Assembly (NCBI RefSeq): GCF_000315625.1
Contig: NW_005434588.1
Location: 191,933 to 220,386, forward strand
DNA length: 28,454 nucleotides
Direction: 5' to 3'
DNA from: Guillardia theta CCMP2712
Lineage: Eukaryota > Cryptophyceae > Pyrenomonadales > Geminigeraceae
The notes below the pieces were generated by a model. The model saw only the letters and a program-made list of their open reading frames with translations. It did no database searches and had not been told where the DNA came from. Made by a program: the position numbers and the translations under genes. This document shows positions 18,756 through 27,660 of the stretch, in pieces. The number at the start of each line of letters is the position of its first letter. Within the stretch, counting starts at the first letter, position 1.

Positions 18756-21577
18756 TCACTGACTGCTCCTTTTCCTCCTGCGGGGCCGCGTTGCTGCTGC
18801 TGGAGCTAGCCTTGCCTTCCTCTCCTTCATCGCAGTGACATTGTGATTCGCTTCCTTTCCTCTCCTGCGAGTCTTCTGCCCCCTTGTCCTCTTCCTCTTC
18901 CTCTCTGCTTCCTGCGGCTTCACTGTTGTGTTGCCCGACCCTCCAGGGGTCGCGCTAGACTCATTGAGGTGCATGCAAGGCAAGGTGTGGTGCTTGCACA
19001 GGTGACCGTGCCTGCTGTCGTCTACCTCGAGGAGGGAGTGCGTCTTCTGTGCCCTGCTGTTGCAGCCTTCAGGATGTGAGCACCTCTTGTTCACGATGTC
19101 GCGAAAGTCTGCGAGCTTGTGGTCGGAGCAGCTGCGGCGCTTCCCGTCCTGACCGAAGACAGGCTTCTTGGGGCATCGGAAGCAGGTGGGCTTCACGAGG
19201 TCGATGAGGTCGCAGGGGCAGAGGGCGAGCAGCTCGCTGCTGTTCTGTGATGCAAGAGTGAGAAGAGGAGCAGGTGAGCCTGTACAGCAGGACCTTGTGT
19301 TGAGAGCAGGCGACGAAGACTCTCCTGCTTCTCCTGTCGAGCTCCTCGCTCAAGTACCCGAACCTCGCTCGTCGCAAGCACCCCGGAGCAGCACAGGCCC
19401 GTCGCTGGTTCCTAGAGGGTCAGAGGAGCTGGAAGTGAAGCAAGTCTGAGAGTACTTTGAGTTCGACGTGGTCTCTCGCTCTGTGCTCTGCGCAGTACCT
19501 CGGAGCCTGGCAAGGGTGAAAAGTGAGGGAGCAGGCGGAGTGGAGGGGGGGGGGGGGGGGGAGATGGTGGTTGAACTGTGAGAGGAGAGGAGGGTGGGAA
19601 GATGAATAGGGTAGAGTCTATGAAGCGAGGAAGGAGAACAGAAGGAATCCTGAGAGGCAGGGAACGATTGTGAGAGGGAAATGAATTCAAACTCGGGTGT
19701 AATGCAAGGAAGAGAGGAGACGGCATGAGCAGGAGTTTGGGGCAGTCGGGACGGGATGTGGAGGAGGAGGAGGAGGAGGAAGAGAAGGAGGAGGAGGAGG
19801 AGGAGGAGGAGGAGGAGGTGGTGGTGGTGGTGGTGAAGCAGGTAGGACTATAGTTGGTCTTACCGGACCCTCCTTGGGGTCACCGTACATGCACCTCTTG
19901 GAGCAACCAGGATGTCTACACTTGATGCTGATAAGATCTACTTCATCCTTTTGCCTTCAACTAACAGTATTAGTCCTTCGCTCTTCCATCACCATCACCA
20001 TCACCATCACCATCACCATCATCATCATCATCATCATCATCATCGCCATCATCATCGTCAGTGTCATCGCCATATCATCTTCATCATCACAATCGGCATT
20101 CTGTGCAATCCATTTCGCCATCACAACATTGTCAATGCGCATCTGCAATAGCAACCACCTGTGCATTTTACAGTGTGATACGTGTTTGCTTTTCCCTCCA
20201 GGCAAGCCGTAACTTGCAAAGCTTGTACAGAACAAACATCTGCGGCAGAGTGAATCTACTTCCCTAAATCTCCTCTCCTCTCCTCTCCTCTCCTCTCCTC
20301 TCCTCTCCTCTCCTCTCCTCTCCTCTCCTCTCCTCTCCTCTCCTCTCCTCTCCTCTCCTCTCCTCTCCTCTCCTCTCCTCTCCTGCTGCCCTCCTTCAGC
20401 TTTCTTGCCTTCTTCCGGTTCGCATAATCTCCATGCTGCCCTCCTCCGTGGGGGAAGAGACTTTTGAGTTTCCCTTGCTTGATGCAGGCAGAGTCATGTT
20501 GAGGAGAAGAGCTGCGGTACCACGTTCACGGCTGGCAACGAAGGTGAGCAGTGGGCCAGACCGATGGGATGGAAGACTAGCAGCAGGGGAAGAGAATCCA
20601 AGACTAGCAGCACAGAGCTCCAGCCATGCCTGCGTCCAACCTTGAGGACCGTCCTCCTCGCAGGAGAGCAGCACAACGATCCACCTGCTCGCATCCTTCG
20701 TCGCGCTCCGCTCACTTCCCCTTGTCAATCTCCTTGTGTTATGCAGCTGCACTGTCAAGTCACGACCAGCGCCAGCACAACTGACAGCTACACCGAGGAC
20801 CCGCAGCTCTTGCACAAGAACAACAGCCATGGTGAATGAGACCTGTTGCAATTTCTGTCACGCTCTCAAGCTTCCCGCCCCCTCCCAGCCCGCCTCCCCA
20901 CTCCACCTGCTCTCGGCGATGCCGTAGGTAACTTTGCCGCTATGGCAGCAGAAGCATTTTCTCAGAGCCAAGTCAGGCTCCTCCCCCCCCCTTGATACTC
21001 TCGACCCGTTCGATCTCTCCAGCAGGGAGCGATTCGACTGTACAGCAGTCTGATTGCGACGATGCTCGCTCCTCCTAGCGAAAAAGTCTACAAGGGCGTC
21101 GGGGACGGCCGTTCCTCCTGACTGCAATATGGACAGGAGCTGCAGAGAAGTTTCATGCTCCTCCACCTTGTGATGACCTCCAGCTTCATCGTACATCATC
21201 CTCTGCTCCTCAGGCCTCTCCACCATCGCGGCACCTCCACGAAGCCTGTGGCACGGGAAAAGACTGTGCATACAATGAAACAGCAGCAGAGCTCCGGAGA
21301 CGTCAACGATCCTCCTCCTGCTCCTCGCGCTCTCCTCCTCCTCCTCATGCCCAGCCACATCAATAGATTCGAACGGACTTCTCAAGGAGTCACCACGGTC
21401 ACCGTGCTGGGGATACTCTGCCGAGGACACATGCATTCCTGCGATAGCCTTTCTCTCTCGCCCGTCTTCGCATCGCCTTCCTCCTCTCCTGCACGCGTCC
21501 GCCTGCCCCTTCCTCACGAACTCTCCACTGAACCTGAGCAGTGCGATCCAGATGCACGCGATCAGCTCTGCCCTCAT
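18756..21577 (-). CDS. EsV-1-7 cysteine-rich repeat protein, five or more repeats
   Basis: EsV-1-7 repeats are short Cys/His motifs, probably zinc-binding, first noted in a brown-algal virus; the brown-algal developmental regulator IMM belongs to this family. Exons 20239-20159, 19954-19864, 19506-19456, 19404-19294 and 19244-18756 join with exact phase closure. The repeats in order are CLFCTSFASYGLPGG...CKMH; CRHPGCSKRCMYGD...YCAEH; CAAPGCLRRARFGYL...CSQH; CFRCPKKPVFGQDG...CSDH; CSHPEGCNSRA...CKHH. Spacing from the last His to the next Cys is 12 residues at three junctions. The C-terminus is very basic (RKRKRTRGQKTRRRGK), probably a nuclear signal. A further half motif (KCFCCHSGKVTYGI) ends at 20907 with a phase-2 donor matching the 20239 exon, extending the gene to about 21577 with a 667-nt intron. 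That 5' part is less certain, and an intervening exon may be missed. Confidence 0.78.
19545..19834. repeat. G17 run and GAG/GTG microsatellite in an EsV-1-7 gene intron
   Basis: A run of 17 G (19545-19561) and a GAGGAG then GTGGTG array (19761-19834) both lie in the intron 19507-19863 of the EsV-1-7 gene. In the transcript they are C17 and pyrimidine-rich triplets. The intron still has clean GTAAGA and CCAG ends. Confidence 0.85.
19986..20075. repeat. CATCAC/CATCAT microsatellite in an EsV-1-7 gene intron
   Basis: About 90 bases of CATCAC then CATCAT triplets lie inside the 204-nt intron 19955-20158. Poly-His or poly-Met frames through it are artefacts. Confidence 0.88.
20270..20384. repeat. 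Pentanucleotide TCCTC array, about 23 units
   Basis: An uninterrupted run of TCCTC units, perfect over its whole length. It lies just upstream of the acceptor of the exon 20239-20159, in the proposed 667-nt intron, and reads GGAGA in the transcript. Its perfection suggests recent expansion. Confidence 0.92.
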
Positions 21578-21774
21578 GCGGGGGCAGAGGATGACAGGTA
21601 GAAAGCAGGAATGATGAGAGCGGATGGGAGGATATCAGCGTACTTGCTCAATCCGCATCATGTTCATCCCAACCTTCCTGTCACCATGCATTGCCCTTGT
21701 CCCTCCTCCTCCTGCTCTCCTCCTCAGCGGCTCCCTTCCCGACCCCCCAACCTTGCAGTTCAGCCCAAGTTCGC

Positions 21775-22440
21775 CTCAGCCAGCCCGGCGGTTTCTCCCT
21801 CCCCCGGGCCCGGCCCGGACTCCGGGACTCAGGCCGGGACTCAGTCGATCGGATCGCCGGGACCGTACAGTCCGATCGAGTCAGCCGGCCCGGCCGCCTG
21901 CAGGACCGGGGGCCGGGGCTTGCGCCGGCATAACTGAACTCTGCCGATGCGAAATTCCTGGGTGGGGCCCGGGATACTCAGCGGCAGTCGCTTCAAAAGG
22001 GTTCAAGAACCGTTTCAAGTTGCCGATGATGTGGCCGCGGTTCAACGAGTCGGAAGTTTACTAGGCCGCCGTAAGTTGACTCGGCGGCCGCAGTGAGATG
22101 CTTATCAATCAACCAACTGGCACCTTGAGTATCTAAATTGATAGTCCGCTCCGATTATTATAATCAATACAACTCTACCAAACATTTACTGACTCATGAT
22201 TTACGGTCGGACCTTCTGTATTTACTATTCAAGTCCGACCGTCAGTAATGATTAACTTGTGAAACAACTGCGGGCATCCGTGACTGGGCCCGGCGCGGCC
22301 GCGGCGGCGGGCGGCGCGCCGACCCGGCCGGGACTCCGAGGTCCGTCTGTCACTGCCAGAGCTTCGGAAGCCTAGTAAGTTTAAGTTAAGGCCAAACCGC
22401 CGGCGCAACGCCGTCAATGTGACCGTTCAGCCTAAGTCAA
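21775..22440. other. GC-rich patch 3, in two blocks around an AT-rich centre
   Basis: GC-rich blocks at about 21775-22110 and 22265-22400 carry the same words as the other patches (GGGCCCGGCCCGGACTCC, CGATCGGATCGCCGGG). They flank about 150 bases of AT-rich sequence that holds a hairpin at 22203-22242. No protein-like frame or RNA gene signature was seen. It fills the space between the caspase-like gene (3' end) and the EsV-1-7 gene (5' end). Confidence 0.6.
22203..22242. repeat. Inverted repeat with 10-base arms
   Basis: ACGGTCGGAC at 22203-22212 pairs perfectly with GTCCGACCGT at 22233-22242 across a 20-base AT-rich loop. There is no T-run after it and it is not next to a stop codon, so it does not look like a simple terminator. 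Confidence 0.75.
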
Positions 22441-22478
22441 GTTGCTCCGACGAGCCTCGATCATTTGAACCGTGATCA

Positions 22479-24312
22479 CTATTCGGTCTTTCTTCGTACT
22501 TGTCGTTCAGTGTCCGGGTTATCCAACTCCATGCTCTCAGCCTCGTTCCCTTCCTCCTCCGCCACCATCACCGCCTCCTCCTCCATCACCCGCGACCGAA
22601 ACTCCACAGGCCCGGAGGGGCGGAGCGACTCGAGAAGATCTTCCTGCAACTGCATCTCCACCATGATCCCAGCTGGCGCTCGATCCCTGATCCGAGCGAG
22701 GACCTCGCGCAGGCTCTTCCCTTCAGCGAAGATCCCTTCCTGCTGGTCCATGAGCATCGAGTGCATGTAAGACCCCTCCGGCGCCGCCTCGCCTCCACCG
22801 CTCCTCCTGCAAACGCACATGCTCCACTCAGCAGGCAGGTTGAGCTCCTTCCCCAGCCGACCCTGGTTGGGAACCACCGTCCTGCATCCATCCACGAGGA
22901 GGAGGACGCGCGGCCGTTCCGACTGGAAGCTCTCTCTCCAGATGCTGACCAGGTGCTTGAGCGTCAGTACGCAGTAGAGCTCCTCCTCCATGGGCTCCAG
23001 ATCCGACGCGTCGAAGTTCGTTGGGAGGAGGCAGAGCTCTCCCTCCTTGACCTCTCTCAGAACATGCCCGGAGTAGTACAGGAGGATCAAGGGCGGCGGC
23101 AGCTTCGAGATGCCGACGAAGTGAGTTCGGAGGAAGCGGATAAGGTTGAGCTCCGACGGGTCTCGGCATTCCGCCCCTCGGCACCGCGGTGTCTTTGCAA
23201 GCGCCTCGCACAAGGCTCTCGAGTCCTCCACGCTGCTCAGCTGAGGAAGAGAGTCGTACTTCCCGACTCCGACGCAGAGCCCGACGACCATGGGCTTCTC
23301 GAGCAGCACCACGTCACATTCATTTTCCTTCTCCTGCGAGTCTCCGGTGAAGGCGCTTCTCATCCGCCGACGAGTCTCTTGTTTACTGCGAGGCAAAGCA
23401 AAGTCAGCGACCCGGCAACACCACAAGCTCACAGCCATCCCGAGTCCCTTGCCTCCCCCCGCGATTCATCTTCTTCTTCTTCTCCGATCTTCTCCTATCC
23501 TTGTGTTCCGGCAAGACATTTCTAACTTCCTCATTCCTGCCCCCTTCCCCCCGCCGGGCCGACTTCACTCACCCGTATGTCTCGTAGTAGTAGTCCTTCG
23601 CATCCTGCGCACCAGAAGCGAACTTTAAAACATCTAGCACCTCTTTATATCTGTCAGGATATGACGTGTCGAAATTTGGCAGTTTGCCAGGTCTGTCATG
23701 CCAGCGCCACTCTATGTCCCCGGTCTGCCCTTCCCTCAGATGCTTCCTCCAGTTATCGCGAAGGTACTGGGAAATGGGAAGCACTTCATGCTTGTGGAAC
23801 TCAGCTTCCTCGAAGAGTTCGTCTTCCCGGAGCCTCATGCAGCGGCGGAGGTTGACTGCACTGACTCTCTTGGCTCGGGCGTTGATGGAACCTCTGTCGT
23901 TCCATCGCTCCAGAGAATGAACGTGCAGACTGAAGCGCTCCAGAGTGTTGTCACCTACCTTGAACACAAACATGCGCTCAAGCAGCGACTCAGATGGAGG
24001 AAGGTTGAGGCTCTCCTTCCGCAATCCGTAGTCCTTGTAGGGAAAGTCGATGACGCAAGTGAGGGTGAGGTGTCCGTTCCTAAAGCTCGAGATGAACCCT
24101 TTCCAGAGATCCTTGGGCTTGGAAACTCTTTTCACATTTGAGGTAAACTCAGCGTCATCCTCTTGGTTATCTCTGATGGCCATATTCCGCATGGCTTCCA
24201 CATAGTCTGCCTCCTGCAGTTTCCGTGCCATGAATCAGTCACTTCGACCTCCAGCAGCCGAGAATTCACCCACCTGGTTCGCCACACCCAGCTTGTCCTT
24301 GTAAGAAACCAT
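22479..24312 (-). CDS. Caspase-like (C14) protease with unknown N-terminal region, 528 residues
   Basis: C14 proteases use a His-Cys dyad in a caspase fold. Three exons, 24312-24274, 24213-23573 and 23385-22479, close exactly in phase (39+641+907 nt). The C-terminal half carries the p20-type core: VVGLCVGVGKYDSLPQL (first strand), then LILLYYSGHV with the His at about residue 334, then RVLLLVDGCRT with the Cys at about residue 394. A downstream segment (SYMHSMLMDQQEGIF) fits the small-subunit region. The residues around the Cys are DGCR rather than the more usual DxCH or DACR. Residues 1-225 match no family I know; they are charged with several strand-like stretches (HLTLTCVIDFPYKDYG, DLWKGFISSF). 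The start ATG 24312 precedes a 13-residue exon; an extra 5' exon near 24430-24550 is possible. The C-terminus is acidic. Confidence 0.82.
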
Positions 24313-24960
24313 CCTACTTGTACGCTGCCGTCCTGCAAGAACGTCACGGGGCGTCACGGGGTGCTGAAGCGTCGATGGGATCTATCTGCTCCACTGGTCT
24401 AACTAACATCCTGCAGACCTCATGGAGCTCTCTTCTTTGCTTCCTAGCTGGGTTCCCAACCTTTACCCTAGCCTGTTCGCCATCGGCAACCTTTGCGAGA
24501 TGATGTCTGAGTGACAGACAGAAATCTTCCCATCTCTCCTGTCTTGGCAATATTTCTTAGTCGGTTCCAAATCAGAAAAATCTCGACATGCTTTCCCTAC
24601 TCCTCCCAGCCACCAGAGTCTTGGGCGGCAGGGGATATCCGCAAAAGCGATTTCGACCCAGCAACTCAATGGCTGCCTTGCACGCCTGGTATCATTCTCA
24701 CTTGCTCCTACTGCTCCATCAACTGATCATCAGTTGCTGTCCTGTATCTCATGTTCCTCCCTCCCTTCCTCTACCCGCTCCCTCCTCCTCGCTACCTAGC
24801 CCTTCCCTGCTCCCCTTCATATTTGCTTCTGCCAGCTAGGAACGAACCACCTTTTTACTTATCACTCTTCTCTCACTAAGTTTAGTACCAAATCACCTTA
24901 TTACTAAATTTACTCAATGGTATCTGTTAGGTGAAGTTTGAGTAAATTTTACTGTTGAAA
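24313..24960. other. Upstream region of the caspase-like gene
   Basis: On the minus strand, 24550-24420 has an open, charged frame (RQERWEDFCLSLRHHLAKV) that could be an additional 5' exon, but I could not join it in phase. From 24740 to 24840 the plus strand is pyrimidine-rich. From 24840 to 24960 it is AT-rich with TTTACT and TTAGTA words. The promoter probably lies here; I see no clear TATA box. Confidence 0.4.
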
Positions 24961-24969
24961 TGTTTCAGT

Positions 24970-25070
24970 CTGGGGCCGGGCCGGCAGGTTCGGGGCCGAT
25001 CCACCACCGGCCCGGCGGGCCGGGCACCGTCACTGAGAAGTCCGAGCAGCACCCGGCCGTAAAGCTACTA
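24970..25070. other. GC-rich patch 4 (short)
   Basis: About 100 bases of GGGCCGGGCC, CGGCCCGGCGGGCCGGG and ACCGTCACTGAG, sharply bounded by AT-rich sequence on the left (TTTGAGTAAATTTTACTG). The word ACCGTCACTGAG matches ACCGTGACTGAG in patch 5 with one change. Confidence 0.6.
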
Positions 25071-25291
25071 CTGTATTTACGAGCAGCGGATGAACGACTT
25101 TTACCACTGCCGGCCGCTGAAAACCAATCAGACTCGCATTGGCTGAAGAGATGCTCTTTCGCGTCGTGAGGGTTGTATGACAGGGATACGTATCTCGAGA
25201 TCAGCTCTAAAAGTCATTCTAAAAAACGGAGAAGATACTCTTTCAACACTATCCCGGGGGGATTCGATGAAGGTCAATTATAACAATCGTA

Positions 25292-25826
25292 CATCTCCCG
25301 GCCTTATGACTATCTCCCTCCTTCGGGAGGACCCTCCGAACCTCTTCATTTCGATCCCTCCCCCTGGCCTCCCTGTAAGACTCCTCCCCAGACCTCTACT
25401 CCCTGTTGGCTATATAAGCCAAGGCTCCTCCTTCTCCCTTCCCATCACTCCTAGAAAAAGCTTCTCCTGCCTGCCATCCCTCCTCCCCCATCCCTTCTCT
25501 GCTCCATCTCCTGCCCCTGCTCTCGTGCTACTGTCCGTCCTGGAACATAGCTCCCTCAGCTCCCCCTCGTCCTGACTGCTGCCTATCCCCTCCCCCTCTC
25601 CCCCCACTGCCACTCTCCTCCTCTCCAGCCCCCCACCCATCCCCTCACCGTCTCCATCACGCGGGAGGTGCTCACCTCTCGCAACGCTCTTGCACACGTT
25701 GGATGCGGAGCTGCCAGGCCTGCGCGAGGGCAGCTGAAGATGGTACACTGGAGCGAGGGGCGGGAGGCGCTGGGGAACATCCTGTCAGCGAGGAGGAAGT
25801 GTAGGCTGAGGGCGAGCGAGGAGGCT
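25292..25826 (+). repeat. Copy A of a triplicated TATA-containing unit
   Basis: The first 161 bases (25292-25452) match copy C (26782-26942) with three mismatches, including the TATA region. The end (25662-25826) matches 27160-27345, with a 3-base difference and a 24-base deletion relative to C. The middle part is diverged pyrimidine-rich sequence. The short frame present in copies B and C has CTG for ATG here (TCCTGACTGCTGCC) and is shifted, so A probably does not encode it. Confidence 0.8.
25411..25418 (+). promoter_or_regulatory. TATA box of copy A
   Basis: TATATAAG lies in TTGGCTATATAAGCCAA, which is itself almost a hairpin (TTGGCT against AGCCAA). Conservation with copy C and the distance to the body of the unit support a core promoter. 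Confidence 0.6.
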
Positions 25827-26029
25827 TGTTCATCCGCATATTGCAAGCAGGCTCACTCAACTGAGGCATGCAACGTACGGTGGTCCATCAAATCGTCATC
25901 ATCCTCTCGAAAGCGCTTTGCCTTCTCACTCTCTGCTCTCTCTGCTCCTGTCCGTACTGCTCCTGCTCCTGCTCCTCCTCCAGCGCTCCTCCTCCTTCTC
26001 CTCCTCCTGCCACTGAGCTCACCCTGATC

Positions 26030-26212
26030 ATGACTGCTGCCTATCCCCTCTCCGTCTCCTCCTACTGCCACTGCCTCCTCCCAAGCCCCCCCCCCTCCAG
26101 TCTTCCGCCCGTCCCCTCACCATCGCCATCACCCGGGAGGTGCTTACCTCTCGCAACGCTCCTGCATGTCAGCGAGGAGGAAGAGCGAGGAGGGGAGAGG
26201 GCTGGAGTGTAG
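26030..26212 (+). CDS. Short frame of copy B, 60 residues, doubtful
   Basis: Starts MTAAYPLSV and contains PPVPSPSPSPGRC, then PLATLLH, as in copy C, before diverging into a Glu/Arg-rich end because of the internal deletion. No family recognised. Shared start codon and frame between B and C suggest either a real small protein or simply recent duplication. Confidence 0.25.
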   Translation: MTAAYPLSVSSYCHCLLPSPPPSSLPPVPSPSPSPGRCLPLATLLHVSEEEERGGERAGV

Positions 26213-26270
26213 GCTGAGGGCGATCGAGGAGGGGAGGACGATTATGTAGCCGAATTTAGGATGGTACAAG

Positions 26271-26276
26271 AATAAA
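26271..26276 (+). terminator. AATAAA polyadenylation signal, copy B
   Basis: AATAAAGTGC follows the copy B body and corresponds in position to AATAAAGTCC at 27411 in copy C. The sequence beyond also resembles C (GTTGCAATGGACC against GTTGCAACTGACC). Confidence 0.55.
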
Positions 26277-26279
26277 GTG

Positions 26280-26780
26280 CATGTACATGAGTCACTGAGT
26301 GTTGCAATGGACCTGTGCTATGATCTGATGCAATGGTGGTAGCAATGGAGTGACAGACTGGGATAGTATTGTATGATCGTGCACGGGCTTGTGTGATCGT
26401 ATCCGTCGAAGTTGAATCCTCCTCCTGCCTCTGGGTTCACTCCTAATCGGCCTCCTATGTGTTGCGCCTCTACCATTCATCATCTTCTTTTCCGGTCACG
26501 GTGCGCTGTCCTCGATCTTTACTATGATGACAAATGTAGTTCGATATGATGATGCCAAAGGGAGTACTTTCGTGAGTGAGAGTTCGAGAAAACCCGACTT
26601 CTCGTCTCCAATCCGTCTTTTGCTGATCACGCGGCTGAGGCGGACCAGCACTGCTTCACCTTGTCATTGTTCCGAATGTCGGTTAAACGTCCGTTGTGAA
26701 TATCAGGATATCCCTTGCAGGGATACGATCTCGAGATTCCGAGGCGATCTCGGCGAAAAGAGCTCTTTCTACCCGTCGCA
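26280..26780. other. Spacer between copies B and C
   Basis: About 500 bases with no credible gene. The last 80 bases (GGGATACGATCTCGAGAT at 26719) resemble the sequence before copy A (GGGATACGTATCTCGAGAT at 25182), so the duplicated unit may extend further 5' in degraded form. Confidence 0.45.
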
Positions 26781-26899
26781 AATCTCCCGGCCTTTTGACT
26801 ATCTCCCTCCTTCGGGAGGACCCTCCGAACCTCTTCATTTCGATCCCTCCCCCTGGCCTCCCTGTAAGACTCCTCCCCAGACTTCTACTCCCTGTTGCC

Positions 26900-26907
26900 T
26901 ATATAAG
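26900..26907 (+). promoter_or_regulatory. TATA box of copy C
   Basis: TATATAAG in TTGCCTATATAAGCCAA, at the same place as in copy A, followed about 155 bases later by the ATG of the short frame. Confidence 0.6.
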
Positions 26908-27061
26908 CCAAGGCTCCTCCTTCTCCCTTCCCATCACTCCTCAATCCTTCCTCATCGTCATCATCCTCTCGAAAGCGCCTTACCTTATCACACTCTAGTA
27001 TCTGCTCCATCTCCTTTTCCTGCTCTTTTCCGTACCACCTCCTCGTCTTCCACTCATCGTC

Positions 27062-27235
27062 ATGACTGCTGCCTACCTCCTCCCCCTCTCCCCCACCGTC
27101 ACTCTCCTTCCAAGCCCCCTCTCCAGCCCTCCGCCCGTCCCCTCACCATCGCCATCACCCGGGAGGTGCTCACCTCTCGCAACGCTCTTGCACACGTTGG
27201 ATGCGGCGCTGCCAGGCCTGCGCGAGGGCAGCTGA
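27062..27235 (+). CDS. Short Pro/Ser/Leu-rich frame of copy C, 57 residues, doubtful
   Basis: Starts MTAAYLLPLSPTVTLL, has PPPVPSPSPSPGRC in the middle and ends HTLDAALPGLREGS. No known family. The hydrophobic start could be a signal peptide, but the underlying DNA is pyrimidine-rich and would give such residues anyway. It sits between a TATA box and an AATAAA. A different frame (VLTSRNALAHVGCG) is also open in both A and C, with frame-preserving indels, and may be the real one. Confidence 0.3.
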   Translation: MTAAYLLPLSPTVTLLPSPLSSPPPVPSPSPSPGRCSPLATLLHTLDAALPGLREGS

Positions 27236-27410
27236 AGATGGTACAGAGCGAGGGGCGGGAGGCGCTGGGGAACATCCTGTCAGCGAGGAGGAAGAGCGAG
27301 GAGGGGAGAGGGCTGGAGTGTAGGCTGAGGGCGAGCGAGGAGGCTGGGGTGGGAGGGAAGGAGGGAGATGCATGATCCAGTACTGATGTGATCGGATGTA
27401 GGATAATGAA

Positions 27411-27416
27411 AATAAA
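27411..27416 (+). terminator. AATAAA polyadenylation signal, copy C
   Basis: GAAAATAAAGTCC about 60 bases beyond the shared body of the unit, at the position matching AATAAA of copy B. Confidence 0.55.
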
Positions 27417-27419
27417 GTC

Positions 27420-27660
27420 CGTGCGTACCTTTGGAGTTGAATGATTATGAGTGCTTAAAAGTTGCAACTGACCGTGAGGAATAAGTGCCATATCACCGTG
27501 ACCTGACCGCAGTACAACTGCTCGTGCACGGAACCTAATCAGGCTTCATAGTAGAAGGCTATGACGGAACCATCACTTGAAACGTCACTGTAAGGAACTT
27601 GTGGTCGCTAGTTGACTGATGATGTCGGAGTGCAATGTTCAAGTACTTGTTAAGTCTCAT
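27420..27660. other. Spacer after copy C, no gene seen
   Basis: Mixed sequence leading into GC patch 5. Some similarity to the region after copy B (GTTGCAACTGACC). Nothing else recognised. Confidence 0.4.

Larger units (their letters stand above)
25892..26276 (+). repeat. Copy B of the unit, 5'-truncated
   Basis: It begins with 25 bases identical to copy C (25892-25916 against 26954-26978, ATCGTCATCATCCTCTCG...) and lacks the TATA block. It then shares the start region of the short frame, the PSPSPSPGR-coding segment and the GAGGAAGAGCGAGG tail, and ends in AATAAA at 26271. Relative to C it lacks an internal segment between CAACGCTCCTGCA and TGTCAGCGAGG. Confidence 0.75.
26782..27416 (+). 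repeat. Copy C of the triplicated unit, the most complete
   Basis: It has the TATA block (26782-26942), the block shared with B (26954-26978), a short frame at 27062-27235, the block shared with A (27160-27345), and AATAAA at 27411. This order makes it look like a compact transcription unit of about 500 bases. Confidence 0.8.

Noticed and set aside
22500-23525. Long plus-strand frame of about 340 residues
   Set aside because: It lies opposite the caspase-like exon, which has clear family motifs and in-phase splice sites.
26524-27375. Single 283-residue plus-strand protein
   Set aside because: The frame runs through the TATA box and pyrimidine-rich leader of copy C, and copies A and B do not preserve it as a whole.
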